From Parachlorella kessleri (Eukaryota; Chlorophyta; Trebouxiophyceae; Chlorellales; Chlorellaceae): DNA of 42,760 nucleotides. Location of the stretch: positions 1 to 42,760 of the forward strand of contig BBXU01000162.1 in assembly GCA_001598975.1 (NCBI GenBank). The letters are read 5' to 3'. The notes beneath the pieces are model-generated. The model did not search any database. It was not told the DNA's origin and saw only the letters and a list, made by a program, of their open reading frames with translations. Positions 1 through 11,625 of this stretch are shown one piece after another. How positions within the stretch are numbered: the stretch's first letter is position 1; every line of letters begins with the position of its first letter. Made by a program: the position numbers and the translations under genes.

Positions 1-623
1 CCCCCCCACCACGCGCGCAGACACCCTTCAGAGTTGGAGAGCCTTGTGTGCAAAACCGCTCAGGGCACCCTTTATTAAACTGTCGAAGTTAGCCGCAGTG
101 CCGCTTGGTTTCGTCGAAAGCCAAGTTGCTGGGCCAAGGTAAACATGCAACAGTCCCTCCTTGCCCAGCATGCTTGCCTTGGCACTCGTGCTTGAGTGGC
201 CATATTACTAGACATCTGTATAACACATCAACCTGGCAGGCTTGTGGCGTACAACCCATCTACTCACTGAGCTATCTACTCACTTGGCAAGAGTACCAAC
301 CACTGCTGGGGAAATCTCAGCGTAGAAGGCTGTCAATTCATCAAGCAAACTTCCCTCCCAATTTCTGCACGCATGCATATCAGCTGGGCATTTGAAGCTG
401 CGGAGCCCTATCAGCTGGTAGATTTCAATGAATAAAAATCCAGAGAAACGGCGGGAAGCAACAATGCCACCTGGCGCACGGCACCCTACTTAACCAGCCA
501 CTTCACAGGCTGCCGCTGTTCTGATGGCTTCAGGATGATTTTAACGACTTCTAAAGGGAGGGAGTACTGAGGCCTGGAGCCTCTGGGGGAAGGGCTGTTT
601 GTTAGAACAGAGGACTGATCAGC
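1..623. other. 5' flank of the cyclin gene, no gene seen
   Basis: No coding exon is recognisable here. The short open frames have no family resemblance. The stretch opens with a C homopolymer. The only site I would flag is the GCGGGAA word about 170 bases before the cyclin start, listed separately. Confidence 0.5.
450..457. promoter_or_regulatory. Candidate E2F-like site upstream of the D-like cyclin
   Basis: The sequence reads GGCGGGAA, which contains the GCGGGAA core of E2F/DP sites known from plant and algal S-phase genes. It lies about 167 bases before the proposed start codon of the cyclin gene. A short match like this can occur by chance, and I infer function only from its position. 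Confidence 0.3.
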
Positions 624-3075
624 ATGTCCAAAGGGAAGGCCAGCTTATTCTCAGTCCTTAGGAAACTGGCCTGTAATAGCGTTGAGCAGCAGGAAAGCCC
701 TAGTGTGCCCTTGGTTTCGGGCCGGTCGGGTGGCCGGAGGTCGCCTGGTGACTCGTCGCCCTGCCTGGATAGGATGGCCGACATACATGGTGGAGCCAGC
801 GACGGATGCGGTGCCGTGATGCCGCCTCTTGAAAGCCACGGTAGGTGCCAACCGTTCAGCATGTCGCCCCGCCATCAGTGTGTCGACTTCAGAAAAAACG
901 TTCGCTTGGACGCTTGAGCCGTCAAGTGCGAGGCGATATACTTCCTTCCTTGTTCTGCATGATCACTTATAGCTGTTGCTGTCCTCATCAGGCATGCCTG
1001 GACATGCAGGTGGGCACCAGGAGGCACAGGAGGTGCTGGACACGCTGCTGCTTAGACAAGGCCGGGATATAACGGACCCTCTGTGGCTGCTAACACAAAC
1101 AGATAATTTAGTAGATATCCGGAGCACCCTGGTGGGCTGGCTACGAAAGGCCATTATTGCCCATCACCAGTGCAGCATCACCACGCTAGAGCATGCCATC
1201 AACCTGTTGGACAGGTTCCTCTTCAAAACGGGTTTCCTGGTAAGATCACAGGCCGGAGAGAGCACAGGGGATTGGCCAACAGCCCGTGGACATGGTGGTT
1301 GCTGGCCAGACCCTCAGTGGTACGCCTACCTGGCAATATCTAGCCTCGCGCACTGACATGTCAATGGTGGGAACAAACTGCTATGAGCAGAGGAAGTTTG
1401 GTAAAACTTGTCATCACCGGCTTGCTTTGCAGGCCGGCAGGGTGCGAGAGATGGAGTTAGCGGCAGTAGCGACTTTCTCCCTGGCTGCCAAGATGGAAGA
1501 GGTGAACGCTGCAGCAGAACTCTGTTAAAACCTCAACTGAGAAAACCTCAACTGATATATTCACTGGTTGCAGCAGTTTCAAGTGTGGGGTGAGATTTGG
1601 TGACTCCATAGGGACGGGTGTGCCGGCAACCGGTGGTGGTGTGTCCTTGTGCGCACAAGGTATGCTGGTTCACACCTGCATGACAGGGTCCCTGATTTCT
1701 GCCTTATGCAGGTGTATGTCCCATCGCTTGGAGATGAGCTGCAGGTGAGGGATCCCCTGGGCACCTGGCTGACTGCCTGCCTCTTGCTGTCAAGCCTTGT
1801 TGGGCAGGCGCTGCTTTGGCCCGGGACCCACCCATGGCGCGGTGCTTCCTGGGTCGCTTGTGCCACTTGTCCGGTTGCTGCCGATCTTGCCGCTGTGCGG
1901 TCTCTCACCGCTCTTTCCCAAGCTGCAGGCGGGGGCGCCCTGGCAGCGCTTCAGGCCTGCTGCAATTGAGCTGATGGAGTGGGCCGTGCTCAAAACGCTG
2001 ACTTGGCGGCTGGCCTGCGTCACCGCCTCGGACCTGGTGCAGCCGATGCTGGAGGCCAGTCCCGCCTTTTGCTCCCAGGCCGGCAGCCTGCCAGCAGCCG
2101 CTGCAGCTGCAGGGCCGCTGGGTGCAGCAGCAGCTAGAGGGCTGGCGGAAAGCACTGGAGACGGCAGCCTGGAGCGCAGGGAGAGGTTGGGGGCGCGGGT
2201 GCGCAAGAAGGCCTTTGGTTTGCTGCTGGCGTCGGTGACAGGTGCGATGTTGGCCTGCCTGGCAAACTCGGCTGCACTTGTCAAGGTCGTCACGACGCAC
2301 AGCGGGGCAGGCTTGGCCTTGTGTGTCCCCAACAGGCCAAGCTGCCACCTCAATCTGCATACAGTGCTAGATGGAATTCTTGCTGCCCAGCACCTTCATA
2401 GACTGCTGGGTCAGCCAGTCTCTCTATGCTAATGTTGGGGGTGCCATGGGAAGTACTGAAGATTGGATTTACTGTGTGGTGGAGCATGACAATAGCCAAG
2501 CCCAGGCTTGGCAACTACATCACCAGCGTACCTGCAGATCCGGCACTGACGCAATACAAGGCCTCAGAAGTCGCAGCTGCCAGTCTTGCTCTGGCGGTCG
2601 ACAGCATCTGCCCGGAAAGCTTGGCCTGCAGCATCCAGGCGTCGCTGCTCGCCCGCTACCCAGAGGTGCGCGGCTTCAGGGCTGTTGCGCCCTTATCTGG
2701 CTGGCTGGCTGCATCTGCGCCTGCCATAAGCTGCTGTGCTACATGCACAGGTTGCGTGCTACTGGGTGCTGGTCCTCAAGCCGGCCATCATGTGAGTTGT
2801 CAGGCTGGCTCTGTCCCAGCTTGGAACCTGAGCACGCCCCTTTGCTGTCCTGTCTCCGTCCCCTGCAGGCGGCGACCTGCCTGCATGTCCTGCTGCCACA
2901 TGTCACACTCCGCCGCGCCCCAGCCACCGCTGCAATTGGGAGGCTCGGCACCGGCATGGCAGCTCTGCCTGCTTCCCCTGCTGCTGCCGATACCGAGGTT
3001 GAGTCAAGCGGGGACAGCCCTGCTGCCAAGAGGTACTGCCGCGCAGTCAGTCCCACCTCGGTTTTGGAGCTGTAG
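624..3075 (+). CDS. D-like cyclin, multi-exon
   Basis: A cyclin-box protein, expected to bind and activate a cyclin-dependent kinase. Exons joined in phase are 624-840, 992-1239, 1433-1501, 1712-1744 and 1929 onward, then an exon ending at 2791, and 2869-3075. The boundary between the fifth and sixth exons (donor near 2234 or 2285, acceptor near 2500) is not resolved. The N-terminal cyclin fold shows RSTLVGWLRKAI, then AINLLDRFL, then FSLAAKMEE. The microexon at 1712-1744 encodes VYVPSLGDELQ, a D-cyclin-type segment. It is followed by IELMEWAVLKTLTWRL and a C-terminal fold around YKASEVAAASLALAVD. The first ATG of the first exon was chosen as start; an upstream exon cannot be excluded. No LxCxE retinoblastoma-binding motif is seen in the modelled N-terminus, so the D-type assignment rests on the cyclin box alone. 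The tail after 2869 is Ala/Pro-rich. Confidence 0.82.
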
Positions 3076-4576
3076 TGCAGTAAGTTGTAGGGTGGAGATA
3101 GGTTTTTTTATATGCTCAGCGGACACGATTCGCTCTGCCCGCGCCTGCCGGCTGAATAGTGATAAATCTTGGCGTGGGCCGGTCCCATGTTGGTAGGGAG
3201 AAGGTGGGCTTGGCAGGGTATCGCGATGCAGGGATGCTTGATGGCTGGACGTTCTGAGCTACATACAGCACAACATGGCTCGCTTTCTTCATTGCTTTTT
3301 TGTTTACCCTTTGCGTAGTTGACTTTTTTGTACCTTGTCCTCCTAGCTAGCTCCTTTAGGCAGAGCTTTAGGCAGACAGGCATGACTCGCCCCAGCATTG
3401 TGCAGAGCTGAGCTGATGGTGCCTTAGTAGTATTGCACCTCTGAGATAGTTTAGGGCACCGCCGGTATGTGGACGTATAATATGCAAGCTTGCATGCCCA
3501 CACATTGCTGTGGTCAGCTTGTACGCTGCTTTTCTATCCACAATGTTAGGCCTGGACCATTCTTGTCTCTTTCAAACTGCTGTCTTTGAACTAATACCCA
3601 GGTTAGGTTCGGGTCAGGTAGCTCTTGGCTCTGCAGGAGGGTTGCATAGGAGTAGCCTAGTGATACCCGCAGCTGCGCTTTGCTATTTCATTAAGCTTTT
3701 ACCTTAGACGTAGGAATCCGCAGTTAGGCTAGGCATCTGCAGGTAGCTTGCACTGAGTGAGGCAAATATCTGTGTGTGTATGTCTTATGTGCCGTTGAGC
3801 ATCAAGCCGCCCGTCGGCTAGTCGTTGGTACTCTATGTTTTTGTATGTGTTGCTGCCAATTCTGATCGCACGCTGACATTGCCATTTTTTCTTTGCGAAG
3901 CTCTGCCTGGACGCTGTGAACTCGTGTCTGGTAAAACAAAGGGGGACTCAAAGGAGAGGCGCGTGTTGCGCAGCACATGGTGCACCCTCCATAACACCCA
4001 GCCCGCATGCCAGAGCAAGCTTGCTACTTGTCTGAGCTTGAAGCTGATGGTACTTAGACATCCAGCCACACCAGCGTATAGGATATCAGGCCTTTCAGGC
4101 CTAACCCTGTGCTCTACTGCCCGTGCTTCAGTGAAACTGCATCTCCTCTTCCAGTGGCCTTTAGCTTGAATTGGGGAGAGAATTACTGGCTCAGAACTCA
4201 GGCAAGACTCAGGCTCATTCTGCATCCAGCCCTCTCAGTCCCGTCCAGTCCAGCCCAGCTCTACTCCCTGTTTGCACTACCTGCCACCCATGCTAATATT
4301 AGGGGAAGCCCCTGCTTGAAGGTTACAGCCAGTCAATGTATGGAGCTTGGCCTCGGTGATCAGTGCTGGGACAGCATCGCAAGGAGTGTGGAAACACATC
4401 GTGCTTACGGTCAGCACAAGCATTGACTGTGTTAGCTTGGGAAGCTGTTGCAGTTGAGAGAGTTTGTCCAAGGGCAGCGCCCTGGGAAAGCATAGAGCAG
4501 GCGAAGCATGAGGCACCACCACAGTGCCACATTCTCCGGTCGCTGTTCGGAGGCATTGCGATTACAATAACAAGCC
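3076..4576. other. Intergenic region between the cyclin gene and EFG1
   Basis: It holds the presumed 3' UTR of the cyclin gene, a copy of the interspersed repeat at 4171-4300, and the EFG1 promoter. Open frames here have no recognisable homology and skewed composition. I see no gene. Confidence 0.5.
4171..4300 (-). repeat. Interspersed repeat family R1, copy A (reverse orientation)
   Basis: Read on the minus strand, this stretch matches copy B at 7097-7216 over its whole length, with one small insertion in the middle. Both share TTAGCATGGGTGGCAGGTAG at one end and GTCTTGCCTGAG near the other. By eye about 85 percent of positions agree. No open frame or clear terminal inverted repeat is seen, so this is a non-autonomous element of SINE- or MITE-like size. 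The class is not determined. Confidence 0.8.
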
Positions 4577-6220
4577 ATGACAGCTGTAAAGCACCCCAAA
4601 GTGTTTCGCGGCTCCTCTCAGAAGCGGGGTCCCAAGCAGAAGAAAAAGACCAAGCTGCCCTCTATCAAGAACCAGATACGGGGCGTGCAACGGCTGCTGG
4701 CCAAGGTGCGAAAGCCACCTCCGGCCCAGTACCGTTCGGCATGCAGCTTGACATGCATCGTTGCAACTTTGCGCCGTTGCGACTTGGAGCACCGTTGCAA
4801 CGTTGTGCGCCTGGTTCAGGAAGGGCTGGACGCTAAGGTTCGTCAGAAGCAGGAGGAGCGGCTTAAGGACCTGCTTCTTGCCAAAGAGCAGCATGACCGA
4901 GCAGAGCGGGAGCGCAAGTATGCTAAGCGCTACCACAAGGTGTGCTACACCGGTTGTGGCTCGGCTGCAGCGCAACACATGCAGCCTCTTCTCAACACAT
5001 GGGCAGCGGCCTCTCTTGCACAAGTGGTTCACTTCCCCAGCTTGGTTTTCTACAGGTTGGCTTTTACAAGTAGTAAGTGTCCCTTCGCCTTGCCTGGCTC
5101 TCTCCCTAGGGGCGCCAGGCACCCAAACCCCCTACGGCGCAAGCTGGTGTGCAGAAGACACGCCACCGGCTGCCCAACTGACAATGTGATTGCAGGTTCG
5201 CTTTTTTGAGCGCGTGAAGATTGAGCGACACTTGCACAAGCTGGAGCGGCAGCAGAAGTCTAAGCAGCAGCTGAGCCCTGAGGAGCTGGCAAAGCTGGAG
5301 CAGCTTAGAGAGGACCTGCAGGTGAGCGGGGGTGGCTGTGGGCCAGTAGGGATGCAAGTGCTGCCCATGCTGTGTGCTGGCTGTGTCCTGGGGGGGTAAT
5401 GGGCAGCTGGAGCCTATGAGGCGAGGTGCTCCTCGGGAAGCGCGCGTGCATGCCGGCGGGCACAGCCTGCTTCATACCCTCGCACACCCTATGTTATTGA
5501 CATGCCTGGAACCCCACCCTCTGGTTGGCTTGCAGTACGTACTCCATTTCCCCAAGGGGGAGAAGTACGTCAGCCTCCTCAAGGAGGCCCCCACCCCCGA
5601 GGAGCAGCAGAAGCTGGAAGCCGAGCGAGCTCGCCTGAGGGCACTTGCGCGCAAGCAGCTCGCAGAGGCAGCACTTGTCACCGAGGCGGACGAGGGTCGT
5701 TCCCTGGCCCGCAAGGGCGCGTCGGGAGCGTCCGTGGGGGCGGCAGCTGCTGGCGGGGCAAGCGGCGGCGGCGGCGGCGGCCCGGTTGAGATGGTGGGTT
5801 CTGGCGGCGGGGGGTGGATGGATTCATGGCTGTCTTGTTAGCGCATGGCTGGGCTTGGCATGTCTCCTGGTGGCGGTTGCTTGCCTGAGTGTGCATGTGA
5901 TAGTTGGACCTGGGCATGTACTGCTGCTTCCCTAGCGGCCTGCTCAGGGACACGGCCTGGGGTCCCGGTTTCTTGATGGTCAACCAATGGGGGCTCCCGA
6001 CCTGGAGTAGCTAAAGTATCAGGTGCCCACGCCTCCTTGCAAGAGGGGTTGCACTTTGCCGCTGCTAGTGGTGCAGGCACCCGACCTGGCCACAGTGCAG
6101 AAATTCTTTGATTTGCTTGCAGGATGATGAGCTGGCTGGCATGGGTGAGGAGGACGACTTCTTCCTACACAGCAGCGAGGAAGAGGAGCTGCCAGAGGAG
6201 GCAGCACAGAAGCTGCTCCT

Positions 6221-6251
<31 letters not shown>

Positions 6252-7037
6252 AGGCGCTTCCCTGCAAGCGGCCAGCAAGGGCGACATCAGGACCAGGAGC
6301 GGCCGAACCCCGGGTCTGTGCACATGCCCAGCAACAGTGATGACCGTGAGCCAGCACGCGACAGCAGCAGCGGGGCCAGCAGCGGGGAGGAGGAGGGGCA
6401 AGGGTCTGAGGAGGAGGGAGGGCCCGGTGCAGTGCTGTTGCAACCTGGCAGCAGTGAAGGCGATACTGAGCGGGAACGGGAGGAAGGCAATGCGGCAGCA
6501 GCTGTCCCCGCTCGGTCACGGCGGCAGCAGCAGCCGCAGCACCGAACACCAGGAGGTACTGCGAGTGGGTTTGGATCTGCTGCTCAAAGCCTGCAGGGAT
6601 TGAGACGACCTGTTGCAGAGCGGGGGCCGAGTCAGCGGCTACAGCAGAACGCGCGGCAGCAGCAGCAAGACAACCTGCGTGGGCGACAATCGCAGCACAA
6701 GCAGCAGCAGCGTCCCCACAAGCCTAGCAAGCTACAGCACCGCTCGTTAGAAGGGACCCAGGCAGGCAGAGCAAGGGAAGCAGGCGCAGCAGCTGTTGTG
6801 GAGCATGCTGAGACCCGCCCAAGCATGCAACCAGTCAAGCAGCAGCAGTCGCCAGCGCAGCAGCAACGGGGGCAGCGGAGGCAGGAGCTGCCAGCAGGCG
6901 GCAAGCATGCAGGGGCTGGCAAGCCACAAGGCGGCCCTAGGGGCAAGCGGGCACGTCCGGAAGACAAGGGCGAGAAGCAGCCAGTGCGTTTGCGAGCAGA
7001 AGGGGGCAGGAAGCGGCGCAGGAGGAATAAGGAGTGA
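4577..7037 (+). CDS. EFG1: rRNA-processing protein EFG1
   Basis: A nucleolar factor of the EFG1 family, which in yeast is needed for early pre-rRNA cleavages and 18S maturation. Exons are 4577-4939, 5196-5321, 5536-5793 and 6123-7037, all joined in phase 0, giving 553 residues. The N-terminus is Lys/Arg-rich (KRGPKQKKKTKLPSIKNQIR), followed by a charged coiled-coil (KVRQKQEERLKDLLLAKEQH). The family-typical AKRYHKVRFFERVKIERHL spans the first splice junction, and YVLHFPKGEKYVSLL follows the second. The final exon is an acidic stretch (EEDDFFLHSSEEEE), an eight-Gln run and a long Gln/Arg-rich basic tail. The part from about 4708 to 4830 is less family-like and might contain an unspliced in-frame intron. 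The context of the start ATG (AACAAGCC before it) is good. The protein is much longer than usual for the family because of the tail. A TGTAA word, the algal poly(A) signal, occurs at 7511-7515. Confidence 0.87.
5765..5781 (+). repeat. GGC trinucleotide tract (poly-Gly) in EFG1
   Basis: A run of GGC codons near the end of the third EFG1 exon encodes a polyglycine stretch inside a low-complexity Ala/Gly linker. It is likely length-variable between strains. Confidence 0.75.
6222..6245 (+). repeat. CAG trinucleotide tract (poly-Gln) in EFG1
   Basis: Eight consecutive CAG codons in the last EFG1 exon encode a polyglutamine run. They lie between the acidic segment and the basic Gln-rich tail. Confidence 0.9.
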
Positions 7038-8812
7038 TGTGGCTTGCTGCCCCTGTGCCCTGGTACGTGCAGCCAGCAGCCTCCACCATGGCCCTCTATT
7101 AGCATGGGTGGCAGGTAGTGCGAACAGGGAGTGAGAGTTGAGCTGGACTGACAGGGCTGGATGCAGCATGTGCCGGAGTCTTGCCTGAGTGCTGATCCAG
7201 TAGTTGTCTCCCCGGGAAACGCTAAGGCCTCCATGGCGGCTGAGCGAATTGTCGTGCTGTGCAATGATGGATAGCTGTCCCCTGTGTTTTGGTCGTGGGC
7301 CAAACTATGTGGACTGTATGTGTGTATGCTGATGGACTGCCAGCTGGTGCCATGCCTATATCACATGCAGCCATGCCCGACGGAAACCACAGAAGTGGGG
7401 GCGTGAGTGTCATAAGCCAGGCTAGCAGGCATCTTCAGTCCTTGGTGCCATGCCTCTCTTCATGGCTGAGGTTGGCAGTTAGTTTTTGGTGTGGTGGTGC
7501 ACCCCTGACATGTAAAGGCTGTCAAGGTGGGTCCATGATACAGAAACAGAGAAATCTTGTCAGCAGTGCCAACATGTGAAGTGTGTGCTTGAACTGGGCT
7601 GGAGCCCTGGCTATGCTTGCTCCTGTGTGTGTGGCACACTCGGTGCACTCCTGTATATGCAACACGGACTGCTGGGCTTCTCTGCTAGTATGCACTTATG
7701 CCCCTTCAGTTCCTTGCCCTTACATTTTCGAACACACAGTAGCAAATGCTGCGTCAGTAGGTTCTGGTAACAAGGTTCTGAACGACTCTAGAGGGAAGAC
7801 CCCTGCAAACTCAGTCATACACACCGCGCTACCCTACAACTAACTACTTGTCAGCCACACCGCAAGGATGTAGGGACGTCTTGAGTACTGTGAAAACGGG
7901 CCCACCAAGGGCGGGGCTCAACAAAGTCAAAGTTTACAGCAGGTCAATTAGTTAGTGCTGAGTAAGAGCAGTGAGTGTTTAGCACGACAACAGTGCAGCA
8001 CAAACTGCCGGGAAAAGAAGCAATTGGGGGTGGCCCCGGCAAGACCCAGGCCCTGCAGACAACAAACAGAGCTGGGGGCATGCAGCAAGGTCCCATCCCT
8101 TTTTGTCTTTCCCCTTCAATGAAAAGTCAGCAGACACAACTTGGCCGTGACTGTAAGACGTCAATGTCAGTTCTCAAGTACAACGTGTGTAGCCCGGCGA
8201 GACTAGTAACAACCCGGGGAGACCGTAAAATGAAAGGTATACACAGCACCGCAAGTTGTACTACGAGGCAATTCCTCTCACACCTGACTAGTCCAGGAGA
8301 AATACATGGAAAAGGCTCGGCCCGCGTGGTTAAGGCCAGATGGGAGTGCACTGCCAGCAAAACTAACGCTTCGTGCGTTCACAGAGACGGTTCATCTGCG
8401 GCACCAAGCCACTGGTGGTAGCTGTGCCCTACCAAGCTGACTGGCCAACTGCAGTGCTGCGCACACACAAAGCAGCAAACACACGAACTTTGCTGCATGC
8501 TTGCCTGCTGGCGATCTACTGACTATAGGCAGTGGGAACCTCGGGCGGAAAAATGCCAAGTTCTGAGGGGGTGGCGGGGAGTCTGCTCCTAGTCTAGACG
8601 AGAGCCCTGCAATGACTGCGCTCGGGGGGGGGCCTGAGAGCAGGCCACAACTAACTGTTGCCCAGGGAAGCCAGCATTGCAACAAGGGAGAGCGAAAAGC
8701 GAGCCGGGAGAGACCTCAGGGGAAGGCCCAGCAAAACAGAACAGGGCGGCACCTAGGGGAGAGCAGCGGCCTCCCGGGGCCATGCCAGCCAGCCTCCAAG
8801 CCTGGAAAACAA
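7038..8812. other. Convergent intergenic region between EFG1 and the cyclin F-like gene
   Basis: Both neighbours end here, so it should hold two 3' UTRs. It contains repeat copy B at 7097-7216, only about 60 bases past the EFG1 stop, and a TGTAA word at 7511-7515 that could end the EFG1 transcript. No coding exon is recognisable. Confidence 0.5.
7097..7216 (+). repeat. Interspersed repeat family R1, copy B
   Basis: This is the reference copy of the family, starting at TTAGCATGGGTGGCAGGTAG and ending near GTTGTCTCCCC. It lies in the presumed 3' UTR of EFG1, in opposite orientation to copy A before EFG1, so the two form widely spaced inverted arms around that gene. Confidence 0.8.
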
Positions 8813-10947
8813 TTAGTCAACCTGCATGGGCTCCACCGCATAGGCGGGCGTGAGCGGGGCAACAAGGGGGAGCGCGGCGGGCGCCAGCTGCATGCGGCAG
8901 GCCATAAGACGCAGCACGTACTCCCACTGCGGCGCGTACTCGCTGTACTGGTGGTTCTCATGCTTGCCACGCCACAGGCCGCGCATGGTCTCAGCCTCCT
9001 GCACAAAGCACAACGACACCCACCAACTTGCAAGGGCTGGCCTGTGACTGTCTGTTCCCAGGACATGCTCTCCTAACAGCCTCGCAACTCCTTTCAGTCA
9101 CCAAGTGACATGCTGCGCACTCGGCAGCAAGACAACCACAAGCCACAACCCACCAGTCCAACTCACACGCAACCACGTGCGCATATACCATGTGCAACAG
9201 TAACAGATAACACCCCTGACCGCAACTGACCTGCGCGGCTTGCAGCTGCCGCAGGCTGGCCTTGCATGCCGCCAGGTCCTCGCCGGTGTAGGACCCAAAC
9301 TGCTGCAGCGCCGCCGGCCACTCGGGCTTGCCAAAGACCGCCAGCGCCACGCTAAGCGCGCTGGCCGCCAGCTTGGAGGCGGTGTAGCCGGAGCAAGCCA
9401 GGTCAAGGAGGCTCAGCTCCAGCAGGAAGCTGCAGCAGCAGAATGCCACAAGGTGACAGGTGAGGCCAGATCCCTTGTCCCGCCATTGACCGCACTCAGC
9501 CTTTGTTCCTTGGGTTACCTCCCATCCACGATATCATGTGAGCGCCTAGCACTGGCATGTGCTGCCATTGTTCCCTCCGGCAGGCGGGTACCGTGCACGC
9601 GCGCGCATGCTATGAAGAAGCTCACGGAGAGGATCACAGGCTGCAGACAGCCGAACGTGATGGGTGATAACCCTGCCACACCTAGCACCCGCGCTGCAGC
9701 ACTGGTACCACACATGCGGCCGGTGGTGGCAGCGCACCTGGCCAGGGTGTAGATGTGCATCTCGTCCTTGTCCACCAGGTCACTCGACACGCCGCGGTAC
9801 CAGAAGCTGCGCAGGAACATTTTGGAGCTGGGAGACGTCTTGATGTGGGACGGCACGGCGCCGGCCACCACCTGCGCAAGGTACAGAGGGCGAGGAGGCC
9901 AAGGGTCAGCTAGCTGGTTGGCAGCTCTGCTGGTTTCAACGAAGGCCGACCAGTGCAGGCTCCTTACAGGCTCTGACAACTCAGCTGGCAGTTGGGAACC
10001 ATCCTTCATGGCTGCCCCTAGGCCTCCATCCAATCAACACACCTCCGTGAACTCTTCGACTTCCGCTGCGGTGTAGGTGTCGTCGCTGATGTAGGCAAAG
10101 CGCTGCGGATCCATGTTGTCCTTCTCCTCTGCCAGCGACCTGATGTAGGCCCGCCTCCGAACGTCGCCCATGGCCGCTCGCAGGCAGCAAAGCCCTAAGA
10201 GCTGGAACCTGCAGGCACAGTGAGGGCCGCTATACACTTCAGAACCAGTCAAGAAGACCAGCGGTCCCTGCAGATCACTTGCACGTTGGTGCCGCCATCG
10301 GCATGGGGAGCGATCGGTTGCTGGCCAGCCTGCGATTGCTGGCTATTCAACCGTGCGATCGGCCAGGGCTGCAGCTTTCAACTTGCGCACCTGCCCAAGG
10401 CCTCTACGTTGGTCTGGCTAAGGTAGAAGTCCAAGTAGGCCACCGCCTTGTGGACGACTGCGGAGTCCAAGTTCCAGTCCCAGCTAACCTGCAGCACCAT
10501 TTAAAAGCTGATCAGGCCGGGGGAGGCGCGGGGGGGCTGTAGATGGTGGAGGTGAACGTTGACGCGGCCAGCCGGCCCAACACTTGCCTCTACTAGCCAG
10601 TGCGTCAGGATAGCCCTGTGCCGCTCCGTGACGTTCTGCTGCAGCTTTCTGATGGCTGCTAGGTCTGGCACGGTGCCCTCCTCCGACTCCCTCAATGACA
10701 GCAGCTCATATTGCCTGCGCCACTGAGCCCCTGGCTCGGAGGCAACGGCTGCCCAGCTGGGCCACCGCCGATAGCAGGCTGCACGCCAAGCTTCGTTGCC
10801 TAGGTTGGCAAACGTCCTGCTCACGCACAGCGCCCGGCCCAGGTCGCCGGGAGGCAGCAGGCCCAGGATGTCGGCCCACAGCTCACTAGGGAGGGACAAA
10901 GAGGCGCACATCAGGCTGGGTAAGGACCTAACAGGGGAGACTGCCAT
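8813..10947 (-). CDS. F-box plus cyclin-box protein, cyclin F-like
   Basis: Likely the substrate-recognition subunit of an SCF ubiquitin ligase, as animal cyclin F is. Minus-strand exons are 10947-10588, 10488-10391, 10208-10043, 9871-9738, 9429-9231 and 8998-8813 (380 residues). All junctions keep phase. The first intron starts with GC (GAG|GCAAGT). The F-box is LSLPSELWADILGLL followed by ALCVSRTF, residues about 15-55. The cyclin N-fold runs ERHRAILTHWLVE, joined to VSWDWNLDSAVVHKAVAYLD, then RFQLLGLCCLRAAM and YISDDTYTAAEVEE. The C-fold has FLLELSLLDLACSGY, LAASALSVALAVFG and WPAALQQFGSYTGEDL, the layout of cyclin F. It differs from the fungal/plant B-type pattern by the N-terminal F-box. 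The start is uncertain: in-frame ATGs also occur at 11163 and 10911, and a possible upstream exon is listed separately. The animal C-terminal regulatory tail is absent; the protein ends shortly after the second cyclin fold. Confidence 0.85.
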
Positions 10948-11625
10948 AGTGAGTGCCCAGTTTGAAAGGGGGAGGGCTGGACTGGAGGGACTATTTGTAC
11001 CCGCGGGACGGCAACAGGACCCGGGGAACCCTCCCATGCAGGGAAGACGAACCGATGCTCGCACCGTCTGGCCGCAAAGAGCCGGTTCTTGATTTCGGTT
11101 ATGCACAGCCTGAAACACGGGAGGGGCGCGTTCAGTGTGCAGACAGTACAAGGCTTCATTCATCCTGCAACAACTGATCGCGCATCATGTTCAGCCAGCG
11201 AGTTATCTGGAGGTCAAGCCTGACCAGCGAAAGCTACACTGTCGCCTGCAGCGCGGCTCTTCAGGGTCTAGCCAGTTCGCTCGGCAGTGGCCGTTGGCCT
11301 GCCCTCCCCTGCGGACCCCTACGTGCATCTTTGAGGGTGTCAAACTAGTAAGTCTTTGTAAAGGGCGATGGTGGGGCAGGGGATGGGTGGCCTGCAGCCT
11401 CCACAGGGATCGACCTCAGGCCAGCTCCGCTGGGGACTGCTCAAGTTTGGGCTTCCCCCTAGGGGTGATCGCCCTAGGGACAACAGCGAGAAGCCGAGGA
11501 ACACCAGCACATGTTGCTCCACATGGAGGGTATGATGCTGGGGCTGCGCTGGTGGTGGGGAAGTGAAAGCCAGCAAGTCTATATAACAAGATGGGATGGT
11601 GTGCTGCCATTAGGGTCTTTCTTAC

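Noticed and set aside
3825..4225. Overlapping open frames of 114-130 residues between the cyclin gene and EFG1
   Set aside because: No recognisable domain, no splice logic, and both strands are equally open. Partly inside repeat copy A.
8670..8720. Possible fifth R1 copy (GCAACAAGGGAGAGCGAAAAG)
   Set aside because: Only a short match to the CGAACAGGGAGCGAAAG block, with no flanking similarity.
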